Origin: Byssothecium circinans | Taxonomy: Eukaryota; Ascomycota; Dothideomycetes; Pleosporales; Massarinaceae | Length of the DNA stretch: 64,000 nucleotides | Direction of reading: 5' to 3' | Assembly: GCA_010015675.1 (NCBI GenBank) | Contig: ML977007.1 | Location: 462,016-526,015 of the forward strand | In this document: piece by piece, positions 33,645 through 44,160 of the stretch | Layout: each line of letters opens with the position of its first letter | Numbering within the stretch: position 1 is the stretch's first letter | Made by a program: the position numbers and the translations under genes | Notes under the pieces: generated by a model | Seen by the model: the letters and a program-made list of their open reading frames with translations, nothing else | Told to the model about the DNA's origin: nothing | Database searches by the model: none

Positions 33645-33947
33645 CTAACAGCAGTGGCATTTCCCCCTCGCAGCCGCCCTGGTGCGGACGCAGACTCGGT
33701 GCTCGCAATGCAGGTTGCAATGCGAGGGATTTCCCTCTGCGTCCACGTACTTGGGGAAGGCCTTGCCTTCCTCGACGACCACCTCTGTGGTGGTGTTGGC
33801 GTTGGAGTTAGCGGCGGCGTTGTTGCTGCTGCTGCTGCTGCTGCTGCTGTTGGCAGTGGTAGTGGTGCGGTTGCGGTTGCGGTTGCGGGCGCGGCGCGGG
33901 TGCATGATGCGCCCGAAGGCGGCTTTGATGGTCTTGAAGAAGGGCAT
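33645..33947 (-). CDS. Small His/Cys-motif protein, divergent pair partner
   Basis: Single exon of 100 aa, ATG at 33947 (M-P-F-F-K-T-I-K). An Arg/Asn repeat is followed by a Ser/Asn/Ala/Thr low-complexity stretch encoded by a (gct)n-like microsatellite at about 33828-33853. The C-terminal third reads A-F-P-K-Y-V-D, then H-C-N-L-H-C-E-H-R-V-C-V-R-T-R-A, ending C-H-C-C. The same H-C-x-L-H-C-x-H-x2-C-x3-R-A element, preceded by F-P-x-(Y/F)-V-D, is found in the divergent neighbour at 34413. The Cys/His spacing could bind metal (inference). No signal peptide. Function unknown. Confidence 0.55.
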   Translation of the reverse strand: MPFFKTIKAAFGRIMHPRRARNRNRNRTTTTANSSSSSSSSNNAAANSNANTTTEVVVEEGKAFPKYVDAEGNPSHCNLHCEHRVCVRTRAAARGKCHCC

Positions 33948-34412
33948 TGTGGTGGTATTTGATGGTATTTTGAATAGAGGAAGAGGTAGAGGAAGATGGT
34001 GGTTAGGGAAAGGAGGAGATCCAGCGGGAGAAGAAGCTTTGTGTAGGCGCTTTTGCGAGGTGAGGTGAAGGTGAGTGGCTCCCAAGATGGTTTTGCCATT
34101 CACCTCACAATGCTAGGCTGAAGGGGGAGCAGTGTACAATAGAGAACTTCGATTTACACAATGTAAAGCTTTGGTATGTTCGGCTTGCTTGTATTGTGTA
34201 GGTTTCTGAACAGGGTGTCTCACAATGAGATGGACACAACACTGCCTTAGTATAAGACAATATCGAAGATTCCACCTAGTCGTAGCTACATCTTTGCAAT
34301 ATAAAGAGTTACAAATACAGCGTCTCTCCCGCAAACAACTCTCAAGCTCGTGGCATCTCGCAACTTCTCAAAACACTTCACTCCATCCAACGTCACCACT
34401 TTACCACCAGCC
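33948..34412. promoter_or_regulatory. Shared 465-bp region between divergent small genes
   Basis: Lies head-to-head between two genes whose products share a His/Cys motif, so it must contain both promoters and may co-regulate them (inference). No specific element was recognised. Confidence 0.4.
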
Positions 34413-34844
34413 ATGGTATCCCTCAGGCCTTTCAAGTCTTCCAAACCAAAGCCCACCTCTTCTTCCTCCTCCACCGCCAAAATCTCAAAACCACGCCCCA
34501 AAAGACCTTACATCAAGAACTCGCACCGCTACCTCCCCAAGCGCTTCCGAGCCATCTACTCCCGCGCTACCTTCGACGCCGGCTACGGTGCTGGTCGGAA
34601 CCCAGGCGCAGACACCGAGCCCTTCCCAGCGTTCGTCGACAAGACGCCTTCGGAAAACGTCCGTCAAGAGGAGCATTGCATGCTGCATTGCCGACACTAT
34701 ATCTGTAGGCAGATGCGGGCGAAGTGGAAGACTTTGGCTAGATGGCAGGGGAGCAAGAAGGTGAAGGTGGAATGCGCAAATCATCGTGATTGCCGAAGGG
34801 CGAGGAGGCGGGAGCACGAGTTGAGGAATTTGCGTACGTGGTAG
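34413..34844 (+). CDS. Small basic His/Cys-motif protein, divergent pair partner
   Basis: Single exon of 143 aa. The ATG at 34413 is preferred to an upstream GTG in frame. Lys/Ser/Pro-rich N-terminus (residues 1-35), then a central stretch with G-A-D-T-E-P-F-P-A-F-V-D, then H-C-M-L-H-C-R-H-Y-I-C-R-Q-M-R-A, and a very basic C-terminus (C-A-N-H-R-D-C-R-R-A-R-R-R-E-H). The His/Cys element matches the neighbour at 33645 in spacing. The D-T-E-P-F-P-A string is identical to one in the 13788 product. High basicity suggests nucleic-acid binding or nuclear location, but this is inference. Function unknown. Confidence 0.6.
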   Translation: MVSLRPFKSSKPKPTSSSSSTAKISKPRPKRPYIKNSHRYLPKRFRAIYSRATFDAGYGAGRNPGADTEPFPAFVDKTPSENVRQEEHCMLHCRHYICRQMRAKWKTLARWQGSKKVKVECANHRDCRRARRREHELRNLRTW

Positions 34845-35331
34845 AATGGGATTGCTTGGGGGATTTGGGTGTGAATTGCTCCAAGTAGGATGTTTCCTCT
34901 TCGCTGGTGTTGTATTTGGTTCTGAGCAGGCTCAGGACGCGCAGTAGCTGAGCGAAAGATAATTAATAACTTTAAGAAAGAATCCTTGGAGTCCTTGTTC
35001 CCACTCAAGTATCTCCAAGCACCGTGCGTGTGAATCTCTCCTCTTAATCGCAAAATGTATCTTTTTGCTAAATTTAAATATGACGCTTAAACCAGCAAGT
35101 ACCTAATTAAGAAACATACTAGAATTAAATCTACCATCCACTATATAAACGTACACCAATCAATACAATTAACTAAACCTCTCACTTCCTTGCAGCCTCC
35201 ACAACACTAAACCAGGCCTCTCAACCCACTGTCACAAAAGTCACTTTCCCTCCTCTCATCATCCTGGAATAAAAAATTCTTCTACATCAACCCCAACCGC
35301 TCACTCTCTCTATACCTCTCATAACTTCTTT
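34845..35331. other. Intergenic region
   Basis: No supported gene. AT-rich between 34950 and 35170, C/T-rich after it. Confidence 0.4.
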
Positions 35332-36130
35332 CTAAAACTGAAAGCCATCCAAGTGCACCACCGGGTCCGCATATATGCCCTCAGCCTTGCAAGCTTGCAG
35401 AATACCCACCTTATTCCCCATATCAGGTGCCATGTACTCCCTCAGTCCCTCTCCGACACCTTAACATCAGGAGCATAGAATTCTGTCCTTAGCTCTCAAA
35501 CGAATGGATCCTCTACGTGAGTACTAATGTCCACACGCCTCTCGCATTGTAGGAGCCAAGCCTGGACAACGCGAACCATATTCGTGAGTCCCTTTTCCGT
35601 GGCTGCATAGTTGAGAAATTAGCCCACCAATACGATGTGAAACGGTCTATCGTTCTGGGCGAGGAATTCTGCTTTGAGCACTCGGAAACGGCCAAGCGTA
35701 GATACGGGTAGAGAGCCGGCGGGAAGGTTTTCTGCGCGCCTTGGATCATGGTAGGGGACAGGTCCTAGCCGTGGACGGTGCAGGCACCAAGTTGGGAGAG
35801 GAAAAGCGGAGTACTTTCTTGTTCCTAAGAGGCGTGGTTAGTATTGGTACTGTGAAAAGTAGGATTGAAGATCGGAAGGTCAAGCTTCCGAAGATATTTC
35901 GCAGCTCTCCTTTGAAAACCTTAAATCAATGTCTTGGACGGTCTTGGGAGCTCGTGTCTGCATGCAGAGCTTAGGGTCTCGGCGGATTGAGAGAATGCTT
36001 GGAAGACGGGTAGTTACGGGTGCGCCGGTGATAGCAAGTAGACGGACAAGCCAACAAGGCATGCTAAGCAGTAGTCTAGAGGACCCACGATGAGTAAGAA
36101 CGTGCAAGAAATAATCACGCACCAAGACGC
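35332..36130 (-). pseudogene. Decayed gene with several stops and a frameshift
   Basis: On the minus strand a clearly protein-like text can be followed from about 36130 to a TAG at 35332-35334. Among its stretches are V-L-K-A-E-F-L-A-Q-N-D-R-P-F-H-I-V-L-V-G, then T-N-M-V-R-V-V-Q-A-W-L-L-Q, and at the end K-A-E-G-I-Y-A-D-P-V-V-H-L-D-G-F-Q-F. At least three in-frame stops (TAA, TGA, TGA) and a frameshift near 35455 interrupt it. A further frame change lies between the upstream block (35880-36125) and the rest. The original family was not recognised with confidence. The intact C-terminal codons suggest fairly recent decay. Confidence 0.5.
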
Positions 36131-36671
36131 CGTTCCTCGCGCAGATTGCCTAGCGCTGCGGCTACGGATGGCTTCTCAGGCTGCAGCATTTGCACGCTAT
36201 TGTATGGTAGCCTACTTGTAATCTGATCATACTGTATCATTGTGATACAAATTCCCGCTGCAGGTCCTCCTCCTATACTCCCGTAGTGTCCGCGCTATCG
36301 TCAGCAGCCATGGCGGACTAAGATGTGCGGGTGTGGCGTCGCCGCGTCGCGTATTTCACGCATAGTAGCCAGAAAGGGAAGCTATCTTGATTGGGGTAGG
36401 AATGTAGGACAGGCGTAGGTTCGTTGCAGGATAGAACGTGGTTTGGAAGTCAAGGCACGACGGTATGGAGACGTAGGTGTGTAGACTAGGGAACTCTCTC
36501 GTGCGAGTACCTTGGTACGGTTCGTTAGGCCATTATGCTGTGGATCGAGGCCTAGAGATTATCTCCGCGCGTAAAAATGCACGTATTCGATCGTATTAGA
36601 AGTGTTAGATGCCATGTTCTTACGGGTGAATATTGTTGTGCAGGATGATCTCGGGGGAGATGCGAGAAGGG

Positions 36672-37272
36672 TTAGCCGTTCAGCTTACTCTGCATGACTC
36701 GCGTATCTCCTCGGACCAGCCATTCCCGCGCCTTATCAACGTTCCTCCATTTCCTCTCCCATGCCTCACAATCCGCTTCATCGCAAACCCCACCCGGCCC
36801 ATAAACCCACCGTAAGCGCCCACCACCGCGTCTCAAAGGCACTACCTCGGCTGTATCTCCTCGCGACCCACAATAAAACGATTCTGGGCGTTCCAGGACC
36901 CCACACCTGTTCCAACACTCCAACCCACACGACTAAAACGCGGAGCGTGGGCGGGTGGGGCCGGGGAAGATAGAACTGCTGGTTGGGTGTTCGGAACCCT
37001 GGTTGCGTACCAAGGCCGAGGCTGTGGAAAGCTGTCAGAATTTTGTCATGATGGTTCGATACCGTCGCCAAGGTACCTCTGCCGTGATTCGTGTGTGGCA
37101 AATTATAGGTTGGGCAATACCTTTGGGGGGAAATTATGTTAGCCTGAGGCAGCGATGCAGAATTGAAGTTGAGATAACACAGGACTATTTCGTTCTGCTG
37201 ATACCTGTCGTTCTTGACATCTTCAAGCACGTGCATGATGCGATCGGGCAAAAATGCTGGAGTTGCGGCCAT
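36672..37272 (-). CDS. Candidate gene: F-box-like start and Cys-rich exon, structure unresolved
   Basis: An ATG at 37272 starts M-A-A-T-P-A-F-L-P-D-R-I-M-H-V-L-E-D-V-K-N-D-R, reminiscent of an F-box-like helix. An 84-nt in-frame stretch beginning GTATCAG and ending CCAAAG, with a GCTAAC branch candidate, could be an intron directly after it. In another frame, starting near 36935 after a TTTTAG acceptor-like site, a Cys-rich text follows: C-G-L-E-C-W-N-R-C-G-V, F-Y-C-G-S-R, C-D-E-A-D-C-E-A-W, ending at a stop at 36672. The splice path linking the two parts is not resolved, so this could also be a damaged gene. Family not recognised. Confidence 0.35.
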
Positions 37273-38748
37273 CGCGAGTTGGATGGAGGGCCATGAGGGC
37301 CAAGTTTGTAGCGGAAATGCATTTGCAGGTTAGGGAGAAACGAGGTAAAGGGGAAGGCAGATACATACAGCGATGATAGAGTATTGAATGAAATAAGCTT
37401 GCAGACAAGCGGAAATTTTCTGCGGAGCTTAACATATATGTACTAAAAATAAAACTGTTCACAGACACTAGCGAAAGCGTAGAACGTAGACAAGGCCGAC
37501 AACGAAGCCCCCATGCTCTCCGTCGTGTAGAAAATGTTTGCCATAAGCCTTTTTGTTAAAGAGCTACACCCGAAGACTTCGCGCCCACATACTACAAAGT
37601 TCAGCACTGCTTCAATTGGCTCATACAACTGCAGGCATCAGACACATTCAGTGCGCTTGATCGGTTCCGTTGTTCAAGAGAGAAGTAATCCACCGCATAT
37701 TAAGCAAGCTAGCGGATCTAGAAGGGTGTATGAATTCCTTGTCTGTACCTTCTCCAGCTGAACTAGAGTGAACTGAGTACGAGGATGAGCTCGGGAAATA
37801 AGCAATTAGACTCGCGTCACCACCACAGCTCAGCAATTAGGCTGAGTGTAATTGACTGAATTACCCGAGGATTAGTTTTGCGGAGTATGGTTGCTGGCTC
37901 ATTTCTCAAGGTTTTACTCCTGCGAGGGGATGAGATGCGAGAATTCCTTCCTCTGGGCCTAGCGCAAGGAGAGGGGCATTTCAAAGTATGGCTTGATGGT
38001 ACAGGGGCTGAGAAAGGAGAACAGGTTTCTTCTTTCAGTGATTTCGATTATAAAGCGTAGAGGGAAGCATGGAAGCGTAAGGTAGCAAAGTCGGATAAAT
38101 TAAGCAAACAGGGAACGTATATGTGCAATGAGGCCGTATTTTTGAAGTCCTGCGACGCCTATCGTGGCTTAGATTAGGCGACGGTTGCATTTGCTACTTC
38201 ACCTGGCTTTGGAATTAAAAAGTGACCTGGGTCCCGTGGAGAAAAGTGATAGTTTATGATGCGCCTCGAGCGACTTCACCGGGGATTTACTGATAGACAC
38301 TAAGCTACAAAAGAGACTAGGCTAAAAATTATTATTCTTATTTTTCAGGGTCCAGTTCAATTCTCGGTTCACAGAATAAATCTTAAAATTTAGGCTGCCT
38401 GTTTACCGCAAGAAACTCTCCGCCTCACTAGGTTTTTATAGTCTTTATGGAAATTTGGTAGCTAGTTTTTAATTCCTTACGCAAATCAAGCGGCTGGTTT
38501 TCAGTGTGTTATGCGAAAACCAGCTGCTGGTTTTCGGCGGTGTGCAGGGAATTTTGTTACCCGAGTGTGTCTGGCAAGCATCGCTCGGCTCACATAAACC
38601 AATAACGCTACTTAGAAAAGCGGATGATGACGTCCCATTAAGCACGCAAACGGGCAAGCCTGTCAATATCCACTGGAAAGTCGCAGCTCTGACGGTTAAC
38701 CTTTAGGAACAACCACCGATCCCAACGACCCCAACACAAAGCACCACC
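37273..38748. other. Intergenic region upstream of the 38749 gene
   Basis: About 1.5 kb with no supported gene. It contains the 21-bp palindrome at 38515-38535 and is AT-rich at 38310-38480. Confidence 0.45.
38515..38535. repeat. Perfect 10-bp-arm palindrome with a third half-copy nearby
   Basis: gaaaaccagc and gctggttttc are separated by one t. A further ggctggttttc lies at 38492-38502. Located about 215 bases upstream of the gene at 38749, so a protein-binding site is possible, but this is only inference. Confidence 0.6.
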
Positions 38749-39574
38749 ATGTCTCAAGCCGTCTTCCGCTTCCTCGGCCTCCATCGCAGTAAGCAAAAGA
38801 CACCCCACTCAACCTCTATTCCCCCCTCGCTAACCTCGCAACGCAGACATACGCGACAAAGTCTACGCGCACCTTCTCCCGACAAGCGCAATCCGCATCC
38901 GCCACAAACCCAGCACCACTTCTTTCGCGCGCGCTCCCGCCGCCGCACTCCTCATCCTCGCCCTCGTGAGCCAGCAGCTCCGAGCAGAAATCGAGCAATT
39001 CCTCTGGACCGTCACGCTCGAATTCGCTGTCCCGTTCTCCGACCTCGCTGCCTTCGCCGAAACCTTCATCTTCTCCTCGCTCTGGACCATCACGGTCACA
39101 TTCCTTCTCCCGGATTCGACTTCTCCCGTCCCGCCGCAAGATATTCTCCCCCTTTTGTACTATAGGGAGGGTTTCCCTAGCCGGCTCACTGTGCTGTTCG
39201 GCGACCTTGTTGTGTTTCCGAATCCTCCTCCTCCTCCTTCGGCGGATGCGGATCCTCATTGCCTTCAGCACCGGGCATATGATTTTGCTTGGGCTCTGCG
39301 GGGAATCATGGATTGGCAGATATCGTTCTACTGGGAGAAACTTCTTGTGGTGCCCAAGGGTAGGTGTGACGCGGGGTACAAGCATGGCATTGTGCAAGTG
39401 GTGTTTGAGAGAGGCCTGCAGGGCGGAGGGCTTTCGGAGGAAGATTTCTTAAGGGACACTCATTTCAGCATTCCTCTTCGAACGGAGGTAGAATGGCATG
39501 CCTTCATGGACGAGGGTAATGGGGTGTTGAGGAATTGCTTTCGAGGGGGCTTTGTTTCGGATGTTGCGTACTAG
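38749..39574 (+). CDS. Unknown protein with F-box-like N-terminal signature
   Basis: Two exons, 38749-38788 and 38847-39574, give 255 aa. The 58-nt intron has GTAAGC, a GCTAAC branch site and ACGCAG. Splicing gives F-R-F-L-G-L-H-R joined to N-I-R-D-K-V-Y-A-H-L-L-P, the start typical of many fungal F-box-like/2EXR proteins and shared with the gene at 22739. A hydrophobic helix (A-A-A-L-L-I-L-A-L-V-S) follows. The body includes W-A-L-R-G-I-M-D-W and a run of five prolines (P-N-P-P-P-P-P). No enzyme motif is visible. The protein might be an adaptor in ubiquitin ligase complexes or a lineage-specific protein; I cannot decide. The stop is at 39572-39574, convergent with the transporter gene 194 bases away. 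Confidence 0.7.
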
Positions 39575-39768
39575 GGAGGCGAGTGGGCATCAGCTGGGTT
39601 CGTGACGGTCGGATTTATAACCATGGTTTAATTTCATACTTCATGCTACTGCTTCTACCAGAGGCATCTCATAATCCTCAGTTTGTGGCTATATCCAAGG
39701 CCCGCTATCCAAGGCTCGCCATTGTACCATGTCTACCAAATCCACACCAACCAACTTCTCAATGACTC

Positions 39769-41421
39769 TTAGATCTTCTGCTCGCTGACCGGAGCCTCCT
39801 CGGTAACCTCCACCGTCTTGGGAACATGCTTCTCGTCGCTGATGCGTCCCTCCTCAATATCCTTCGCCACGACCGCCCCAACTGGAGGCCCTCCAAATTC
39901 ACGACCCTTCTTCTCGGGCCCAAAAGCTGTGGTGACTATGATACCGGTCGCGATGATTGCAGTAGCAATGCCCATGACTGGTCCGTAAGCAGAGACTCTC
40001 TCTCCAGAAACTGAAGTGACAAGGTGCGACTCGGCGATAGCGTTGACGATCTGGGCGGATGGAGAAGAGATCATGTTACCGAGCTGGTACGTGATTCCGG
40101 GGAACGACGAACGGAAAGCAGGGGGGGAGAGCTCGTTGAGGTGGATAGGAATCACGCCCCATGCGCCCTGGACGAAGAATTGAATCATAAACCCCGAGGC
40201 GGACAAACTACGTTCAGTGGTGGGCATAATCCAGGCAGGAATCAAGCAGGCGGAGATAAAGGCAGCCACGATGATGGAGCGACGACGGCCAAACCATTGG
40301 GAGATGTAGCCGATGATAGTTCCGCCGACGCAAGCACCAGTCTTCATGAGAATGGATGCGCGGGTCGCTGCGGCAGACTTAAGCTCCTTCGAGTCGATCA
40401 TGAAGGTGGTGTAGCTGTCCTGGGAAGTGTGGGAGTAGTAGTTGAACTATTGAGAGTCAGTTCTTGCTCGGTGTACGGATGTCAGCCGGGAGTGACTTAC
40501 CCAAGTCATTAGGATGATGCAGTAAATGCACATTTTCCACTCTGCGCGCAACATCTTCTTCGTCTCCAGCCAGAAAACGCCGGGTGCCTTTGCACGCTTT
40601 CCGGCTTTTTTGGCCTCGATGAATTGCTGGGACTCGGGAAATAAGATGCGGATAATACCGACCCCGATTGAGACACCAGCTCCGCCCCAGAAGACCTTCT
40701 TCCAGGAGTTTGTAGAGCCGCCGACACCGAGATTGGCACAGGCTGCCATGACGTAGCCGAATGAATAGCCCTGTTGCAGGATACCGCTCATGAGACCTCT
40801 AGCGTTGGTACTGTATCATGGTGAGCTTCCGAACCAAGGGAAAGGGTTGTAGGTTTGGACTTACGGGCAGTTCTCGAGTGCCATGGCAATCGCGTTACCG
40901 TAGACTCCACCCATAAATAGGCCAAACAAAGCGCGCACAGCAAGGAATTGCTGGAACGTTGCCGAGTAGATGGTAGCAATCTGAAGAAGACCGAGAATAA
41001 TCATGTTCGCCACCATTGGCCATTTTCGGCCCCATTTGTCTCCCGCGAAGCCAAAGATAGCCGCACCGACAGAACGGAGAAGTAGGGTAAGCGTAATAGC
41101 AGTCGTGATATCGGTGTTCGTGCGCTTATAGTATTTGGCGAGCTTGGTGGTCTGAATGGACAGGGCGTGGAAGTCGAAGGCGTCGGCAGCCCAAGCGCAG
41201 AATCCAACGATGAAGAAGAGCCAATCTTTCGCGCTCAGCTGAGCCATGAGACTGATGGGGTTCTTCAAAGGTTCGGGTGTTTTCCATTCCGTGTGCTCCT
41301 CGCCATGCTCGTTCCTGACGACGACTCTCTGTTTCCAGATAAAGAGGTCCTTCCATGCCTGTTTGGCAGTCGCGAAGACACCCCGGGCGATGGGATCTGC
41401 AGGCTCGTTGACGGAAGCCAT
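39769..41421 (-). CDS. JEN1-type monocarboxylate/proton symporter (MFS)
   Basis: Three exons on the minus strand: 41421-40865, 40810-40501 and 40446-39769, giving 514 aa. Both introns are 54 nt with GTAAGT donors. The ATG at 41421 is preferred over a TTG just upstream. The protein has about 12 hydrophobic segments and MFS loop motif G-D-K-W-G-R-K (TM2-3) with a second G-R-R-R. The start of the third exon encodes N-Y-Y-S-H-T-S-Q-D-S-Y-T-T, which fits the JEN family signature N-x-x-(S/T)-H-x-(S/T)-Q-D-x-x-x-T required for lactate/pyruvate transport in yeast JEN1. Long hydrophilic ends are cytosolic. Family members take up lactate, pyruvate or dicarboxylates and are usually glucose-repressed; regulation here is inference. 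It is the last gene before the AT-rich transposon block. Confidence 0.9.
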
Positions 41422-43484
41422 TGCGTGCAAGTATAATCAAAGAGACCTCAAAGATACGTCAGAAAGCGGTAGAGTGAATGCAACAGACAGTCGAACACCA
41501 GGCCTGGTGATTCAAAGCATCGGGGACAGCTCTCATATATACCTTACCTGGTAGGACGCCTTTGGCGGGGTCCTTTTGGTGACCAGCATTCCTACTGGCT
41601 CCAAAGGGTCACCTGTACCGCTACGGTTGGAGGTGCTACGAGCCAAGGGATGCCAAGTTGCCGAGATCAGTAGGTCGTGGGCAAACTGCATCGTGGATGC
41701 AACCAACCAGGCAGCCAAGGTAGCTTAGCATCGTGACTGGCGCCCAGGCAAGCGAAACGTACGATTGAGTTTTGAGTGAAGAAACTCGATTATTCTGCGG
41801 AGGAGAATCTCTACTACGGAGAAAGACGGTGCGTGGTAGCGCAGGGTTCGCTTACCCCACGGGGATTCCTTCCTTTCTCATTCTAGTAGCACCGAAATCA
41901 TTTGTTCTATTCGTGAATGGCGGTTACCCAACATCGTTTGTGGCGCTCTCGAAGCCTTTCGTCCTCAGAGCCGTCCCGCAAGCCTTTGTGCTTGGAACGA
42001 GAGAAGCACGCCGAAGGAGCGTGCCACCCAGCTTGGCCGTAAACTTGGCAGTTTTCACCCCGCCTGAGGCTTGCAACAAGACTTTCGGGCGCGGGTCGGA
42101 TGGACTGAAGCTTCAGCCATTCCTTGTGCGCCGGGCGTTGGAAAAGCGGCAAGTTGACCGGCCAAGATACGAGGCTTGCAGGGTGAGCTCAGCTGGCGTC
42201 AGCCGAGCAACGCTTGGTAAGACTTCTTTTGACCGTCGTCCATGATAGCGAAAATGTAAATATGACGAATAATGCTCGTGCTAGCGAGTGTTCAAAGATA
42301 GCAAATGGTGTTCTAGCGGTGAGGATGAGTGGAACTTGCCACAGCCGACATTTGTGACATATGCGGCGCACAACCCCAGCAAGCGGGTCTGGCCGTGCGA
42401 AACCCTCGAGTGGTCCTTTTTGCGGGTCCGGGGGTTTGAATGTGACCGTATCTAAGTTCTTCGGAAGAGACACCGATGCGAGGCCTGCACACGCTTCGTA
42501 TGCGAGTGGAGTGGGTAATGGGGCTCTTGGGAGTCTTGTTTGCTTGGCTGAGTGACGATTTTTATAGAGGCGCATGGAGACTCTTCGTGCTCAGGTGATG
42601 CGGTGGAATAATAGTCAATTCGGTCGATAAAAGAGGGTCTGGGGTTGACTCGTGCTGATCCGGAGACAGGAAATTGGGGACGGCTTGCCGTGTGCGGGGG
42701 GGAACACACCGAAGGGATTGTGGCAAGGCCTTCCCAGCCTCCAACTTTGCCCTTCCTTGATAACATGGTCGCCGGTCAACAAATCCTTGAACATCAAACT
42801 ATATCTCCCTTCAGAATTACCGGGTAAAGACGTGCAACCTATCATGTACAATATTGAATATTCAAAGACATCCGAAAACTGACGCCATGTGCGCGTAGCG
42901 CCGCCGGTTCGGGCAATCCTGGCTCACGTGACCTTGGCCATCATAGGAACTACCAAGCTGAGCACCATCGGCCTCACCTTCATGAAGCGACATACGTATC
43001 AATTCAATTTACATCACGTCTTTGGAACGCTATGTTTGAAAAAAAAAATTTGCCAATGTACGGACACTTGGCCGTGCTTCTTCGGAAGTTACCTCAAAGT
43101 ACTCCCATGCATTCATCTCATTCTACTTTGCCGTCGCACACACGTTTGACTACACAAGCGCTTTACAGTAGTATACTGTAACTTACTTACTTCTCTACTC
43201 CTCACCTTCCTCCATAACGGCATGTCGATCGACCTTCGTCCATGTATAGGTCCACAATCAGCAGTTCCTCGTATCCTCCGTAAGTCCTTACGCTCGATAT
43301 TGCTTTACTGTTGCGCAGTGAAGCTGCAAGGTTCCTTGTGATAGCCGAACACCTTGAACCTTGGCCCCTATGAAACGAAGTTCAGTAGATACTAAGGTAG
43401 ACAACCATGATGACATTGTTCCAGGCACGTTGCAGCGCACGGTCTCTTTACCCTATAGATATAGCTTGGTATAAATTATATATA
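41422..43484. other. Upstream region of the JEN1-type gene and edge of the AT-rich block
   Basis: 2 kb without a supported gene; ORFs on both strands lack ATG starts or protein-like composition. Base composition falls sharply to AT-rich at about 43,440-43,490, where element A begins. Confidence 0.5.
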
Positions 43485-43672
43485 TAACGTATTCCACCAC
43501 CGAGCGCGCCACACCACCGAGCGCGCTAGAATTTCTTGGCAAGGAAAATCAAATAGTATTATCTTAATAACAAAGCCAAACCTTAATATTTTCTTTTAAA
43601 AGTTTAAACCTAGATAGATATATATAATCTAGTAGGTATTAAATTTATATAGCTATAGCTTACGTAATATAG

Positions 43673-44160
43673 TGTTACGACCTATCTTACATCACATCCA
43701 CAGTGGCTCATGGCGAACCACAGTAACAGTCCTCATGGCGGTGTTGGCTGAGTAAGGCAAGGTCACGTAACCTGCTTAGTAATCAGTGAACCTTAGCGGT
43801 ACTAATTATAGTAAGCACTCTGTAGTGATTAGTGGTGATTAGTGTTGCCCAGCAACTAAGCACTACTAAGCACTCTAGTATATAGATGAGCTTAATTCCT
43901 ACCTTTGTAGAATCATGTTTAACCTCTTACTTAGGATTACAATCTATTTAGTATCTTATACTCTATGATTGCAAGCTCACCTAAGTTCACTAAGTGTACG
44001 CCCTTTAGATAAATATTACCACGTACTATTAGAGTACTACTATATGTCATGAATTAATATCCCTTCTAGAGAACCAACTGAGCTCCAGAACCTTAAGCGC
44101 TCTTGTCACCTAAAAGCTCTTCAAGCTATCTCTAGTAATAAGCCCCCCTAGACCTTAACA
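43673..44160 (+). repeat. 5' LTR of gypsy element 1
   Basis: 488 bp, starts tgttacgacc and ends gaccttaaca. It differs from the 3' LTR almost only by transitions. Confidence 0.92.

Noticed and set aside
33378..33962. Plus-strand frame with poly-Pro and Ala/Leu/Val-rich text
   Set aside because: Runs through a poly-C tract and an N gap and is antisense to the small His/Cys gene.
41772..42245. 157-codon plus-strand frame upstream of the transporter
   Set aside because: Starts with TTG, no ATG near the start, composition not convincing, no family.
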